From contig CAWHYZ010000021.1 of assembly GCA_963833605.1 (NCBI GenBank), positions 1-64,000 on the forward strand: a stretch of 64,000 nucleotides of DNA. The letters run 5' to 3'. A model generated the notes under the pieces. That model saw nothing but the letters and a program-made list of their open reading frames with translations. It made no database searches and had not been told where the DNA came from. Shown here piece after piece: positions 25,452-34,565 of this stretch. A program made the position numbers and the translations under genes. The DNA comes from JAFAXD01 sp963833605. Its GTDB lineage: Bacteria > Pseudomonadota > Alphaproteobacteria > Rhizobiales > Xanthobacteraceae. Positions within the stretch are counted from its first letter, which is position 1; every line of letters starts with the position of its first letter.

Positions 25452-26018
25452 TCAGTCGCTCGGCCGCGGAACCGGCTGCGCTTCCGCAAGCGGCAACCCG
25501 GCCTCGTCCCATCCATCGGTTCCGTCGGGGTACCAGATCACGTTGCTGTATCCGAACGACAGCGCGCGTTTGGCGGCGTTCCACGACATCCAACAGTCGC
25601 GCAGACAGTAGAAGACCAGCGGCTTGGCGCGGTCGTCACTGGTTATCCGCTGCAGGCCAGCCCTCAGGTAAGCCTCGGTGGCCGGGGCGAGCGCCCCGTA
25701 TCCCGTGTCGGGAAACCAGAAACTTCCTGGGATGTTCGACCTCGGCTTCTCCCGCCACAGGGTTCCGGCCGGCAGGTTCGCCGGGCGTGGCGCGTGCGGC
25801 AGCACGTCAACAAACAGCGCGTCGTTGCTCTTCCAGATCGCTTCAGCCTGAGCGGTCGTAACGACGCGCGCGCCGGCGAGGGTCGCCGGGGTAGCGGTAC
25901 GATAATTGTCCAGGCGGTACGTGTCTGGCTCGGGCGGCGCCTGTGCGGTGGCCCGCTTGCCCGGCCACGCCAACGTCAGGAGTGCCAGGATGACGCAGAG
26001 GACGACGCGGGGCGGCAT
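25452..26018 (-). CDS. PQQ-dependent catabolism-associated CXXCW motif protein (rhodanese-like)
   Basis: This 188-residue exported protein has a signal peptide (MPPRVVLCVILALLTLAWPG) and a rhodanese-like domain whose active loop is VFYCLRDCWMSWNAAKRAL. This gives the CxxCW hallmark of the TIGR03865-type family found beside PQQ alcohol dehydrogenases. The cysteine in the loop is placed like the sulfur-carrying cysteine of rhodaneses. It begins 3 bases after the xoxJ stop, so it is the fourth gene of xoxF-xoxG-xoxJ, and it converges on the lut-like operon. It probably takes part in redox or maturation chemistry in the periplasm. Confidence 0.82.
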   Translation of the reverse strand: MPPRVVLCVILALLTLAWPGKRATAQAPPEPDTYRLDNYRTATPATLAGARVVTTAQAEAIWKSNDALFVDVLPHAPRPANLPAGTLWREKPRSNIPGSFWFPDTGYGALAPATEAYLRAGLQRITSDDRAKPLVFYCLRDCWMSWNAAKRALSFGYSNVIWYPDGTDGWDEAGLPLAEAQPVPRPSD

Positions 26019-26021
26019 ATT

Positions 26022-26909
26022 TTACTTTGCGGGGGTGTCGGAAATGGGCTGGTCCTTGTCGTCGAGCAATGGGACACCGTAGCTTGCCAGCAGATGGTTG
26101 ATCTCGGGTTGGTTCTCCTGGATCAGACGGTTGAGCAATCGCTTCCAGTCCTGATCGGCAAAACGCACGCCCATGCCAATGCGGTAAGCAAGGCGCGGGC
26201 CGCCCTTTTCCTTCGTCAGCGGCACGACCGTCACAGGCATGTTCGCCTGTTTGGCATAATAGCCGGCCATGGGACCCCAGAGGACACCGGCGTCGATGTC
26301 GCCCTTGGCGAGATCCTGCATCATGGCGGCGGCTGACGAGTCCACGCGCGTATCAATGACCAGCGGATAGGGCTTGGCATTGGCCAGGAGGCCGTTGACC
26401 GCCATGTAATTGCCCGGCGGCGTGCCGGCAACGATCCCGATGTGCTTGGCCTTGAGACGTTCATCGGCCAGGGTGTCCACGCCATCGAGGCCGGCGCCCG
26501 GCTTGAACACCAGCGCGTAGGCCGCGCGGTAATACGGGTTCGTCACCTGAACCAGGTCGTCGCCCTGCGGAAAGCCCATGATGACGTCGCACTTGTAGGC
26601 AGCGAGCGTGTTGCGCACGAAGCCGGGCGACCCGGGGTACCACGCATAGGCCAGGCTTTTGCCGAGCTTCTTTGAAAACAGTTCGGCAAGCTTGTTCTCG
26701 AAACCACTGCCGTCCTCCATCGAAAACGGCATGTTGCGCGGATCGGCGCAAACTCTGAACACATTCGGATCAATGAGTTCGATCGACGGGCCGACCCGTT
26801 CGGTGGTTTGCGCAACTATACCCGCACTTCCGAAAAAGGTTGCGCTTGCGACCAGCAGATACTTGATCACTCGGACGGAAGGTCTGCGTCGAGGGCGCTT
26901 GTGCGCCAT
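26022..26909 (-). CDS. xoxJ: XoxJ, periplasmic binding-like partner of XoxF
   Basis: This protein of about 295 residues is of the MoxJ/XoxJ family, an SBP-bac-3-like fold. Blocks seen are VFRVCADPRNMPFSMEDGSG, FENKLAELFSKKLGKSLAYA, YKCDVIMGFPQGDDLVQVTN and HIGIVAGTPPGNYMAVNGLL. A signal segment follows a basic start (MAHKRPRRRPSVRVIKYLLV). The ATG at 26909 is preferred; others lie at 26927 and 26933. XoxJ is thought to help activate or mature XoxF in the periplasm. It follows xoxG by about 75 bases. Confidence 0.85.
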   Translation of the reverse strand: MAHKRPRRRPSVRVIKYLLVASATFFGSAGIVAQTTERVGPSIELIDPNVFRVCADPRNMPFSMEDGSGFENKLAELFSKKLGKSLAYAWYPGSPGFVRNTLAAYKCDVIMGFPQGDDLVQVTNPYYRAAYALVFKPGAGLDGVDTLADERLKAKHIGIVAGTPPGNYMAVNGLLANAKPYPLVIDTRVDSSAAAMMQDLAKGDIDAGVLWGPMAGYYAKQANMPVTVVPLTKEKGGPRLAYRIGMGVRFADQDWKRLLNRLIQENQPEINHLLASYGVPLLDDKDQPISDTPAK

Positions 26910-26983
26910 GGTGCGATCTCTCGGCATTTTCATCGACCGCAAGGACGTCGACCGTCGCCGCAACCCCCGCGGCCGGCTACGAT

Positions 26984-27493
26984 CTAACTCCCCATGCAGC
27001 TCGTTTCGGCTTTGGCGGCCTGCGCGGGTTTATCCTCATGCTTAGCTGGCCGGCCACGCGGGACGGCGTTGTTCGCGCGCGCGCGCAAATACACGAAGAT
27101 GTCGTCGATGTAGCACATGACGTTTCGGTTGTCGCCGAACGCCGGCATCACGTTCTCCTGGGCGGTGTTGACGTTCTTGCGTCCGCTCGCCGCAATGCCG
27201 AGGAAATCGCCGTAGTTCATCGTCTTGAGCGAATTGCTCAGCGCCGGAGCATAGCTCGAGCCTTCGCCGTCGGGACCATGACAGGTGTGGCAGTCCGAGT
27301 GATAGCGGCGAAAGCCGGAATAGGTATACCAATCGACGGTGCCGTCTGCGCCGACCTTGTAGGTCGGATTGCCGTCCTTGTCGAAATATTTGCCGTCCTC
27401 ATCCTTGACCGCAGTTGGGTCGCCGGAGCCGTCGGCGTGCGCCGCACCCGCAACGAACAGCGCGGCGGTCAAGGCTGCGACCACAGAGACCAT
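26984..27493 (-). CDS. xoxG: XoxG, c-type cytochrome electron acceptor of XoxF
   Basis: This monoheme cytochrome c is about 169 residues from the ATG at 27493, with signal peptide MVSVVAALTAALFVAGAAHA. The heme site is DCHTCHGPDGEGSSYAPALS, and the probable distal methionine lies in ENVMPAFGDNRNVMCYIDDI. In lanthanide-dependent methanol oxidation this protein takes electrons directly from XoxF and passes them to a cytochrome c. It lies 118 bases downstream of the xoxF stop. The acidic N-terminal stretch (DPTAVKDEDGKYFDKDGNPT) is typical of the family. Confidence 0.88.
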   Translation of the reverse strand: MVSVVAALTAALFVAGAAHADGSGDPTAVKDEDGKYFDKDGNPTYKVGADGTVDWYTYSGFRRYHSDCHTCHGPDGEGSSYAPALSNSLKTMNYGDFLGIAASGRKNVNTAQENVMPAFGDNRNVMCYIDDIFVYLRARANNAVPRGRPAKHEDKPAQAAKAETSCMGS

Positions 27494-27610
27494 TCGCAAG
27501 AGCTTGTCCTCGGCTGAAGGAGCATTCGATGCAGGAGCGCTGACGAAAAGCAACCCGACGCGTCGCCGTGGCGCACGCGTCGGGAAGTTCGTCGCCCCTG
27601 CGATGCTCGG

Positions 27611-29417
27611 TTACTGGGGCAGCGCGAAGACCGTCAGCTGACCGCCGAGCGACGTGTAGTTGCTCAGGGCCGCATAGCCACCGACTGCACCGAGGCCATC
27701 GGTCGGATTTGTCAGTCCGGCCGCAAGACCAATGCCAGCCCAGCCGCCGACACCGGACAGCACGGCGATGTATTGCTTGCCACCCTGCTCGTAGGTGGTC
27801 ACGTTGCCGATGATGCCGGACGGGGTCTTGAACTTGTACAGTTCCTTGCCCGTCTTGGCGTCAACAGCCTTGAGGTAGCCTTCGAGGGTTCCGTAGAACA
27901 CCACGCCGCCGGCGGTCGCGAGCGCTCCCGACCACACCGAGAACAGCTCCGGATTGGACCACACGATCTTGCCGGTCTTGGCGTCCCAGGCAATGAAGTT
28001 GCCCATGTTGGTTTGACCGGGAGGTGGATACATGGAGAGCGTCGCCCCGACGTAGGGTTGCCCTGCCGTGTAGCTCACCTTGAACGGCTCGTAGTCCATG
28101 CAGACGTGGTTGGTCGGCACATAGAAGAGGCCGGTGTCGGGTGAGTAGGCCGCCGGCTGCTCGTCCTTGGTTCCGAGCGCTGCGGGACAGATGCCCTTGG
28201 AGTTGACATCCGGCCCGTTCTGCTCGGTCGAATACTTGGCGACGACCGCCGGACGACCATAGGTCGGCGACGATTTGTTCATGTCGACGCCCGTCGTCCA
28301 GTTGACCGATGGGTCATACTTCTCGGCGACCAACAATTCACCGTTGGTACGGTCGAGCGTGTACCCGAGCCCGTTACGGTCGAAGTGAACGAGCGTCTTT
28401 CTGCTCGCACCGCCGATGTTCTGATCCGCAAGGATCATTTCATTGACGCCATCGTAGTCCCATTCGTCGTGGGGCGTCATCTGATAGACCCACCGCGCCA
28501 CCCCGGTGTCGGGATCACGGGCCCAGATCGTCATCGACCATTTGTTGTCGCCCGGGCGCTGTTTCGGGTTCCAGGTGGAGGGATTGCCGGAGCCATAGTA
28601 GAAGAGGTTGAGCGCGGGGTCGTATGACATCCAGCCCCACGTGCAGCCGCCGCCGATCTTCCATTGATCGCCCTGCCAGGTCTTCAGGCTCGAAATCCTT
28701 GCCGACCGGCTTGCCGAGTTCGGTCGTCTTCACCGGATCAACCATGATCTGGTCGTCCGGCCCTTCCGAATAGGCCCGCCAAGCCTGCTTGCCGGTCTTG
28801 AGGTCGTAGGCGGTGACGTGGCACTGCACGCCGAACTCGCCACCGGAAATGCCGACCAGGACCTTGTCCTTGATCACATGTGGTGCCGAAGTGCCGGTCT
28901 GACCCTTTGACGGGTCGCCGTTCTTGACGCTCCAGACCACCTTGCCGGTCTTGGCATCGAGCGCGACTAGCGTGGTGTCGGCCTGATGCAGGAAGATCTT
29001 GCCATCCGCATACGACAAGCCGCGATTGACCGTGTCGCAGCACATGACAGGGATCACGTTTGGATCCTGCTTGGGCTCATACTTCCAAAGGATCTTGCTG
29101 TCGTTCTTGAGGTCGAGCGCAAAGACCGGGTTCGGAAACGGTCCATGCACGTACATCACGTCGCCGATGATCAGTGGTCCACCCTCGTGACCGCGCAGCA
29201 CACCGGTCGAGAACGTCCATGCTACCTGCAGCTTGCCAACGTTTTGCGCGTTGATCTGGTTGAGTTTTGAATAACGCTGATTGTAGTAGTCGCCTGCCGG
29301 CATGACCCAGTCTTTTGGGTTCTGCGACATCTTGATGAGTTCGTCATTTGCATTGGCGGCCCCTGCAGCGAAGACCGCCGCAGCGCCAAGACAAGTTGAA
29401 GTCAGGAAATTGCGCAT
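27611..29417 (-). CDS. xoxF: Lanthanide-dependent methanol dehydrogenase XoxF (one frameshift)
   Basis: This PQQ-containing beta-propeller enzyme oxidises methanol in the periplasm. The ATG at 29417 has GGGAGGA upstream and a signal peptide (MRNFLTSTCLGAAAVFAAGA). Landmarks are the vicinal disulfide CCDTVNRG, GVRWVYQ-type W-motifs and the block HDEWDYDGVNEM. There the catalytic Asp is followed two residues later by the extra Asp that coordinates the lanthanide and marks XoxF rather than MxaF. A one-base shift near 28690 moves the frame between DFEP and LKTWQGDQWKIGGGCTWGW; both halves match closely, about 600 residues in all. No mxaF is seen in the window, so this would be the main methanol dehydrogenase. 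xoxG, xoxJ and the CXXCW gene follow. Confidence 0.9.
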
Positions 29418-29803
29418 TAAGAGTCCTCCCTGCGATACCGTCGCGGGCTGACCGACACGAGCCACAACGTGCCGCGCGTCGGCACCCGTTCAATGGGAAG
29501 AGCTTCCGGCAGCGTGTCACAGCAAGCGCGAGGCACAGGGGCACGCCGGTGCCCCGCCTAGCTTACGAAAGAAACGTCAGCATTCCCGTTTGACTGACGC
29601 CCTTGAAGCCGGAAACCGAACAAAGTCTACGCTTGCGTTTTTTGGACCGCAACAACAAAAGCAGTGCAGCAACCTGTGAGTCGGTCGGGAGTCGCTTTTG
29701 AGATGGCGAGCCGTATTGCGACATGAACCGTGACGATAGATCGCAAGTATGCGGCGACATCCCGGTTGCCCGATCATTGGGCCGACAGATGGGATGCGCG
29801 ACC
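29418..29803. promoter_or_regulatory. Divergent intergenic region between xoxF and the quinoprotein relay genes
   Basis: This 386-base gap lies between xoxF (minus) and the metallohydrolase gene (plus). It must carry at least the xoxF promoter. A strong ribosome site (GGGAGGA) sits 8 bases before the xoxF ATG. I see no gene and no clear operator palindrome. It is the natural place for control by lanthanides through a two-component system. Confidence 0.4.
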
Positions 29804-30745
29804 ATGATCCGTTTTTGCGCAGCCTGGGCTGCAGCGTTGACGGTAGGCATTGGCCCAATACCGGCGTCGCGTGCACAGCAACCGCCGCAACCGCTTGCGG
29901 TTACTGAAATCGCGCCGGGAGCCTTTGTGCACATTGGCGACGTAGCACTGATGACCCGCGATAACGAGGGCGCGATCGCAAACGTAGGGTTTGTCGTCGG
30001 CAACGATGCGGTAGCGGTGATCGATACGGGTGGCAGCGGGCGTGAGGGTAGCAGGTTACTTGCCGCGATCCGCAGCCGCACCGATAAGCCGATCCGCTAT
30101 GTCGTCAACACGCACCTGCACCCCGACCATGCCTTTGGCAATGCAGCATTCTTGAACCAAGGCGCGGTGTTTGTGGGGCACAAGAACCTGCCTAGAGCAT
30201 TAGCCACGCGCGCATCGTTCTACATCGAGGCCTTTCGCCGGATCATGGGCGACGAGATCATGACGGACGTGAAAATTATTCCGCCGTCCGCCCTCGTCGA
30301 GAACGAACTGCGGCTCGACCTTGGTGGACGCACCCTCGTTGTCAAAGCCTGGCCCGCTGCCCACACCGATAACGACGTTACTGTCATGGACGAGACGTCA
30401 CGTACGTTATTTGCGGGTGATCTTGTTTTCGTACGGCACGTCCCTGTGGTCGACGGGAGCCTTCGCGGCTTGCTGGCGGCCACGGATGCGTTGGCGCGCA
30501 TCCCGGCTGCTCACGTCGTTCCGGGCCATGGTCCCGTGATCGAGGACTGGCCGCAAGCGCTCGCAGGCCAGCGGCGCTATCTCGAGCGCCTGCTGGCCGA
30601 CGTCCGCACAATGATCGCGCGCGGCACACCGATTGATGCCGCAGCGCAAACTGCCGGCCAGGCGGAACGGGGTTACTGGGAGCTGTTCGAAGACTATAAT
30701 GCGCGCAACGCGACCGCAGCGTTCGCCGAGCTCGAATGGGAGTGA
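29804..30745 (+). CDS. Quinoprotein relay system zinc metallohydrolase (MBL fold)
   Basis: This 313-residue exported protein starts at ATG 29804 with signal peptide MIRFCAAWAAALTVGIGPIP. It has a metallo-beta-lactamase fold with the zinc motif VVNTHLHPDHAFGNAAF (HxHxDH), a third-site AAHTDNDVTVMDE and the GD pair LFAGDLVFVRHVPVVDGSLR, then VVPGHGP. It matches the quinoprotein relay system zinc metallohydrolase family (TIGR04559 type), which co-occurs with a SoxYZ-like carrier and PQQ dehydrogenases. Its partner is the next gene, 30 bases downstream. The substrate is unknown; a thioester on the carrier's cysteine has been the usual suggestion. Confidence 0.82.
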   Translation: MIRFCAAWAAALTVGIGPIPASRAQQPPQPLAVTEIAPGAFVHIGDVALMTRDNEGAIANVGFVVGNDAVAVIDTGGSGREGSRLLAAIRSRTDKPIRYVVNTHLHPDHAFGNAAFLNQGAVFVGHKNLPRALATRASFYIEAFRRIMGDEIMTDVKIIPPSALVENELRLDLGGRTLVVKAWPAAHTDNDVTVMDETSRTLFAGDLVFVRHVPVVDGSLRGLLAATDALARIPAAHVVPGHGPVIEDWPQALAGQRRYLERLLADVRTMIARGTPIDAAAQTAGQAERGYWELFEDYNARNATAAFAELEWE

Positions 30746-30777
30746 TGGCGGGGTTCACGTCGATCAGGAGATCTTCC

Positions 30778-31605
30778 ATGTTTGGAATGAAACTTCGCGG
30801 ATTTCCCATCGCGGCCGTCGCGGTTGCCCTCTTGGGGCTCGGCATCAGCGCGACTTGGGGCGAGAACAAGGATGATCCGTGGCCCGATATAGCCAGGGAT
30901 GCGTTCAACGGTCGCACGCTCTTCGAGGGAGCAGGCCTGCTGGCAATCGAAATGCCCTACCGGGCCGAAGACGCAGCGATTGTGCCGGTCACCGTTCGCT
31001 TGACGCTGCCGCCGGGCGACGCGCGTCGCGCCAGAGCCTTCACCATCGTTGTCGATGAAAATCCGGCACCGGTCGCCGCCACTTTTGCGCTTGGACCGAA
31101 TTCCGGCGTCGCGTCGATATCGACACGTGTACGCGTGGATTCGTATACCAACGTGCACGCCGTTGCCGAGTTGAGCGATGGCAAGCTCTATGTGGTCAAG
31201 ACCTACGTCAAAGCATCCGGCGGCTGCTCGGCTCCGGCAGCAAAGAATGCGGACGAAGCCATCGCCTCCCTCGGCCAGATGCGCTTGCGGCAGTTCGCGA
31301 GCCCTGAGGCCAAATCGAGCAGCCGGGCGCAGGAAGCGCAGATCATGATCCGCCACCCGAACAATTCGGGACTGCAGATGGATCAGGTCACCCGCCTCTA
31401 TGTTCCGGCTTTTTTCATTCACGAACTGAAAGTCTGGCAAGGCGAAGATCTCATCCTGTCGATGGATGCCGGGATCTCGATTTCCGAAGATCCGAATATC
31501 CGGTTCACCTATGCGCCGAATGGCGCAAAGTCCTTGCGGGCGGAAGCCAGTGATACCGAGCGCCATGTTTTCAAGGGCGAGTGGCCCGCGCAGGCGCAAA
31601 TGTAG
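30778..31605 (+). CDS. Quinoprotein dehydrogenase-associated SoxYZ-like carrier
   Basis: This 275-residue exported protein has SoxY-like and SoxZ-like halves joined in one chain. The central KASGGCSAPAAK is the swinging-arm motif whose cysteine carries the substrate in SoxY, and the C-terminal half (IMIRHPNNSGLQMDQVTRLY, YVPAFFIHELKVWQGEDLIL) is SoxZ-like. The start at ATG 30778 gives a signal peptide (MFGMKLRGFPIAAVAVALLG). It belongs to the TIGR04557-type family next to PQQ dehydrogenases and is paired with the metallohydrolase upstream. The cargo is unknown. Confidence 0.82.
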   Translation: MFGMKLRGFPIAAVAVALLGLGISATWGENKDDPWPDIARDAFNGRTLFEGAGLLAIEMPYRAEDAAIVPVTVRLTLPPGDARRARAFTIVVDENPAPVAATFALGPNSGVASISTRVRVDSYTNVHAVAELSDGKLYVVKTYVKASGGCSAPAAKNADEAIASLGQMRLRQFASPEAKSSSRAQEAQIMIRHPNNSGLQMDQVTRLYVPAFFIHELKVWQGEDLILSMDAGISISEDPNIRFTYAPNGAKSLRAEASDTERHVFKGEWPAQAQM

Positions 31606-31628
31606 GCGCTCTTGCAGGGCTTTGAGCC

Positions 31629-31994
31629 TCAGAAGCAGCGTACTTCCGCCTCGGCCTGCGCGCGCCGCAGATCGTTGGCCGCAGATTTAGCGGTTTCGGG
31701 CGTGCGAAACATAGCGCCGAATACGCCCGGAACCTGAGCGAGGCTCAAGACCGTCTCTGCGACCACGTATCGCTCGTACGGCAGGATCGATGCGATGACG
31801 TCGATCGAGCAAGAACACTGCTGCAATGCGTGGCGGGTGTCGCCATTCGTTTTCATGCAGGCAAATACGTAATCGGCGCGTGCCGCAGTCGGATAGTCGT
31901 TGAAATCCGTGGCAGCCATGGTTAGCGACACCGAGCCGATCGCCATGAGCGCGGGACCACAAATGCGCATCAATCGCATGCCTGACATCATCAT
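31629..31994 (-). CDS. Exported hypothetical protein near xoxF
   Basis: This 121-residue protein has a signal peptide (MRLMRICGPALMAIGSVSLT, alternative start at 31979). The mature helical part has four cysteines (FACMKTNGDTRHALQQCSCS, EVRCF). Similar short cysteine proteins are, as far as I recall, conserved beside XoxF/PQQ genes in Alphaproteobacteria. It converges on the SoxYZ-like gene and is divergent from the ABC transporter at 32109. The function is unknown. Confidence 0.6.
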   Translation of the reverse strand: MMMSGMRLMRICGPALMAIGSVSLTMAATDFNDYPTAARADYVFACMKTNGDTRHALQQCSCSIDVIASILPYERYVVAETVLSLAQVPGVFGAMFRTPETAKSAANDLRRAQAEAEVRCF

Positions 31995-32108
31995 TCTGAT
32001 TTACCGCTGACCAAATGCCGCAGGGCAACGCGAATGATAGGCTCTTGAGCACAGTGCTCAAGTGGCATTCGATAGCACATCGGATCCAACATCACGGATG
32101 ACAGCGCC

Positions 32109-33095
32109 ATGTCTTTGGCTTTGAGGCGTCGCGTCGGTGCGGTGCTCGCCGCGGCTGTCGTCCTGTTCGGAAGTTCGGCGCTCGCCGATGACATCGTTCG
32201 GGTAGTGGCGCAGAAAACCGGGACATTCGCCTGGGAGCTCGACGTGATCCGAGCGCATGGCCTCGACAAGCAGGCGAATCTGGTGATCCAGGCGACCGAA
32301 CTTGCCAGCCCGGAAGCCGGTAAGATTGCGCTGCGTGGTGGCTCGGCCGACATCATCGTGTCTGATTGGACGTGGGTATCACGCGAGCGCGCGCTTGGTG
32401 CGCCGCTGGTGTTTCATCCGTACTCGAGCGCGCTCGGCGCCGTCATGATTCCGCGCGTGTCATCAATCAATGATCTGGTCGATCTGCGAGGCAAGAAGCT
32501 TGCTGTCGCGGGCGGGCCCATCGACAAGAGCTGGCTCCTCCTGCAGGGCGCGCTGAAGCAGGAAGGCGTTGACCTCAAGACGCAATCAACGATCGTCTAT
32601 GGCTCACCGACGTTGCTTGCTGAAAAGACCGTACAGGGGGAGATGGACGCCAATCTCAACTACTGGAACATCTGTGCGGGCCTGGAAGCGCGCGGCCTGC
32701 GCCGGTTGGTGGAGGTCGCCGACCTGCTGCCGAAACTCGGCGCCAGGGGGCGTCCGGCGATGGTCGGCTATGTGTTCGACGAACGGTGGGCTATGCGGAA
32801 TCAGGATTCGCTGGCGCGCTTCCTCAACGTCAGCGTGAAAGCCAAAGGCATCCTCGCCAACTCGGACGCCGAATGGGAGCGCATTGCGCCGCTAGTCGGG
32901 ACGAGCGATCAGGCGACGCTGAAGCTCTATCGCGACCGCTATCGTGACGGCATTCCGCGCCGCTCAATCGAGCTGGAGGAAGCCGATGCGCGTGCCCTTT
33001 ACGGCGTGCTCGCCGCGCTCGGCGGCGCAGCACTGGTCGGTCCCGCGCGCGAACTCGACCCCGGGACGTTTTACCGAACTCGCCCACGGAGCTGA
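32109..33095 (+). CDS. ABC substrate-binding protein, NitT/TauT-like, in the xox region
   Basis: This 328-residue periplasmic binding protein has signal peptide MSLALRRRVGAVLAAAVVLF followed by GSSALAD. The body shows NMT1-like features (GGSADIIVSDWTWVSRERAL, LRGKKLAVAGGPIDKSWLLL, EMDANLNYWNICAGLEARGL). It is coupled to a permease (1 base gap) and an ATPase. Transporters of this layout are repeatedly found near xoxF in methylotrophs without a proven substrate. Confidence 0.78.
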   Translation: MSLALRRRVGAVLAAAVVLFGSSALADDIVRVVAQKTGTFAWELDVIRAHGLDKQANLVIQATELASPEAGKIALRGGSADIIVSDWTWVSRERALGAPLVFHPYSSALGAVMIPRVSSINDLVDLRGKKLAVAGGPIDKSWLLLQGALKQEGVDLKTQSTIVYGSPTLLAEKTVQGEMDANLNYWNICAGLEARGLRRLVEVADLLPKLGARGRPAMVGYVFDERWAMRNQDSLARFLNVSVKAKGILANSDAEWERIAPLVGTSDQATLKLYRDRYRDGIPRRSIELEEADARALYGVLAALGGAALVGPARELDPGTFYRTRPRS

Positions 33096-33096
33096 A

Positions 33097-33834
33097 ATGT
33101 TCAAGTTGGCTTCACTTGGGCTGCTCATCATTGCTTGGTTCGTCGGCTCCTGGCTGGCCGGAGAGCACATGCTGCCGGCGCCAACAACCGTGCTGGACAC
33201 CATTTTGGTCGAAGCCCGTTCAGGCGAACTTTTCTTCCAGCTCGGGGTTACGCTCGCGCGGGTGCTGGTCGCCTTTACGCTTGCAATGACAATCGGCAGC
33301 GCAATCGGGCTTTTGATGGGCCGCATGCGGCTCGTCAACCAACTCGGCGATACCTGGCTCGTCATTCTTCTCAATCTTCCGGCGCTGGTCATCATCGTCC
33401 TGGCCTACCTGTGGGGTGGCTTGACGGAGCTCGCCGCCATCCTGGCTGTCGCAATCAATAAGCTGCCGACGGCCGTCGTCACTGTCCGCGAGGGTGCACG
33501 CGCCCTCGACCCCACGCTCGACGAGATGGCGCGGGTTTTCGCGATGCCGCGTTTGAAGGCGTTACGGCATGTGATTATTCCGCAGCTCGCGCCCTATTTC
33601 GCCGCGGCGGGGCGCTCGGGCTTGTCGCTGGTGTGGAAGATCGTGCTGATCGTCGAGTTGCTTGGGCGGCCGAACGGGGTCGGCTTCGAAATCGGCGTCG
33701 CATTCCAGCTATTTGACGTAACCCGCATTCTTGCCTATGCGCTGGCATTCGTCGTCGTCATATTGGCGATTGAAACCCTGGTGGTGCAACCCGTTGAACG
33801 ACGCGCGTCACGCTGGCGGCCCCGAACTGCTTGA
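33097..33834 (+). CDS. ABC transporter permease, NitT/TauT family
   Basis: This 245-residue inner-membrane protein opens MFKLASLGLLIIAWFVGSWL with about six helices. The BPD_transp_1 coupling loop is VFAMPRLKALRHVIIPQLAP, and WKIVLIVELLGRPNGVGFEI follows. Its gene begins directly after the binding-protein stop and overlaps the ATPase gene by 41 bases, so the three are translated together. Confidence 0.82.
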   Translation: MFKLASLGLLIIAWFVGSWLAGEHMLPAPTTVLDTILVEARSGELFFQLGVTLARVLVAFTLAMTIGSAIGLLMGRMRLVNQLGDTWLVILLNLPALVIIVLAYLWGGLTELAAILAVAINKLPTAVVTVREGARALDPTLDEMARVFAMPRLKALRHVIIPQLAPYFAAAGRSGLSLVWKIVLIVELLGRPNGVGFEIGVAFQLFDVTRILAYALAFVVVILAIETLVVQPVERRASRWRPRTA

Positions 33835-34552
33835 CGTTCGGATTGCTCGCAAAGCCTACCGGGCAGCGTCCGGCCAATCGCTTGAAGTGATCCGCGACGT
33901 AGCGTTCACGCTGATGCGCGGCGAGGTCGGTGTGTTGGTGGGACCCTCCGGTTGCGGCAAGACGACAATGCTGCGGCTCATCGCCGGCATCGATACTGAC
34001 TATGACGGAACAATCGTCAGCCCGGCACGCGGTAGGCTCGCCATGGTGTTTCAGGAGCCACGGCTCCTGCCGTGGCGGTCGGTCGAGGACAACGTTCGGT
34101 TGATTGCGCCCCGGGTGAGCGACGCGACGCTTGCGATGCTGTTTGACGTTCTCGAACTCGAGCAACACCGCTCGCATTACCCGGGAGAGCTGTCGCTGGG
34201 ATTGGCACGGCGGGTCGCGTTGGCGCGTGCCTTTGCGGTGGCACCCGACCTTCTCCTGCTCGACGAGCCGTTCGTATCCTTGGACGACGCATTGGCGTCC
34301 CGGCTGCGGGACGAATTGGCGATGCTGGTTGAGAACCGCTCGATGACAACGCTGTTGGTGACGCACGATTTGGACGAGGCAGTCCTTCTCGCCGACCGGT
34401 TGTTCCTGCTCTCGGCAAGGCCAGCACAAATGTTGGCTGAAGTTTCAATCACGACGCCCCGAAACCGTCGCAGCGCGATCGAGATTGCGGCCGCAAAATC
34501 CGATGTGGTAGCGCGGCTGGCGACATCGTCCAACTTCGCGATCCGCGTGTAG
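33794..34552 (+). CDS. ABC transporter ATP-binding protein with atypical signature
   Basis: This protein of about 252 residues starts at a TTG (33794), where no ATG is available. Walker A is VGPSGCGKTTMLRLIAGIDT, Walker B is LLLLDEPFVSLDDAL and the switch is LLVTHDLDEAVLLADRLFLL. The signature, normally LSGGxxQR, reads LSLGLARRVALARAFA: the second Gly-Gly position is replaced by Leu-Gly and the Gln-Arg by Ala-Arg. The rest is canonical, so it probably still works but with changed kinetics. Partner genes lie directly upstream. Confidence 0.8.
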   Translation: MNDARHAGGPELLDVRIARKAYRAASGQSLEVIRDVAFTLMRGEVGVLVGPSGCGKTTMLRLIAGIDTDYDGTIVSPARGRLAMVFQEPRLLPWRSVEDNVRLIAPRVSDATLAMLFDVLELEQHRSHYPGELSLGLARRVALARAFAVAPDLLLLDEPFVSLDDALASRLRDELAMLVENRSMTTLLVTHDLDEAVLLADRLFLLSARPAQMLAEVSITTPRNRRSAIEIAAAKSDVVARLATSSNFAIRV

Positions 34553-34565
34553 CCGGGTTTCTGAG

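Noticed and set aside
27611..29417. Calcium-dependent methanol dehydrogenase MxaF
   Set aside because: The catalytic Asp is followed at plus two by Asp (WDYDG), the lanthanide ligand of XoxF, and no mxaI or other mxa genes are present.
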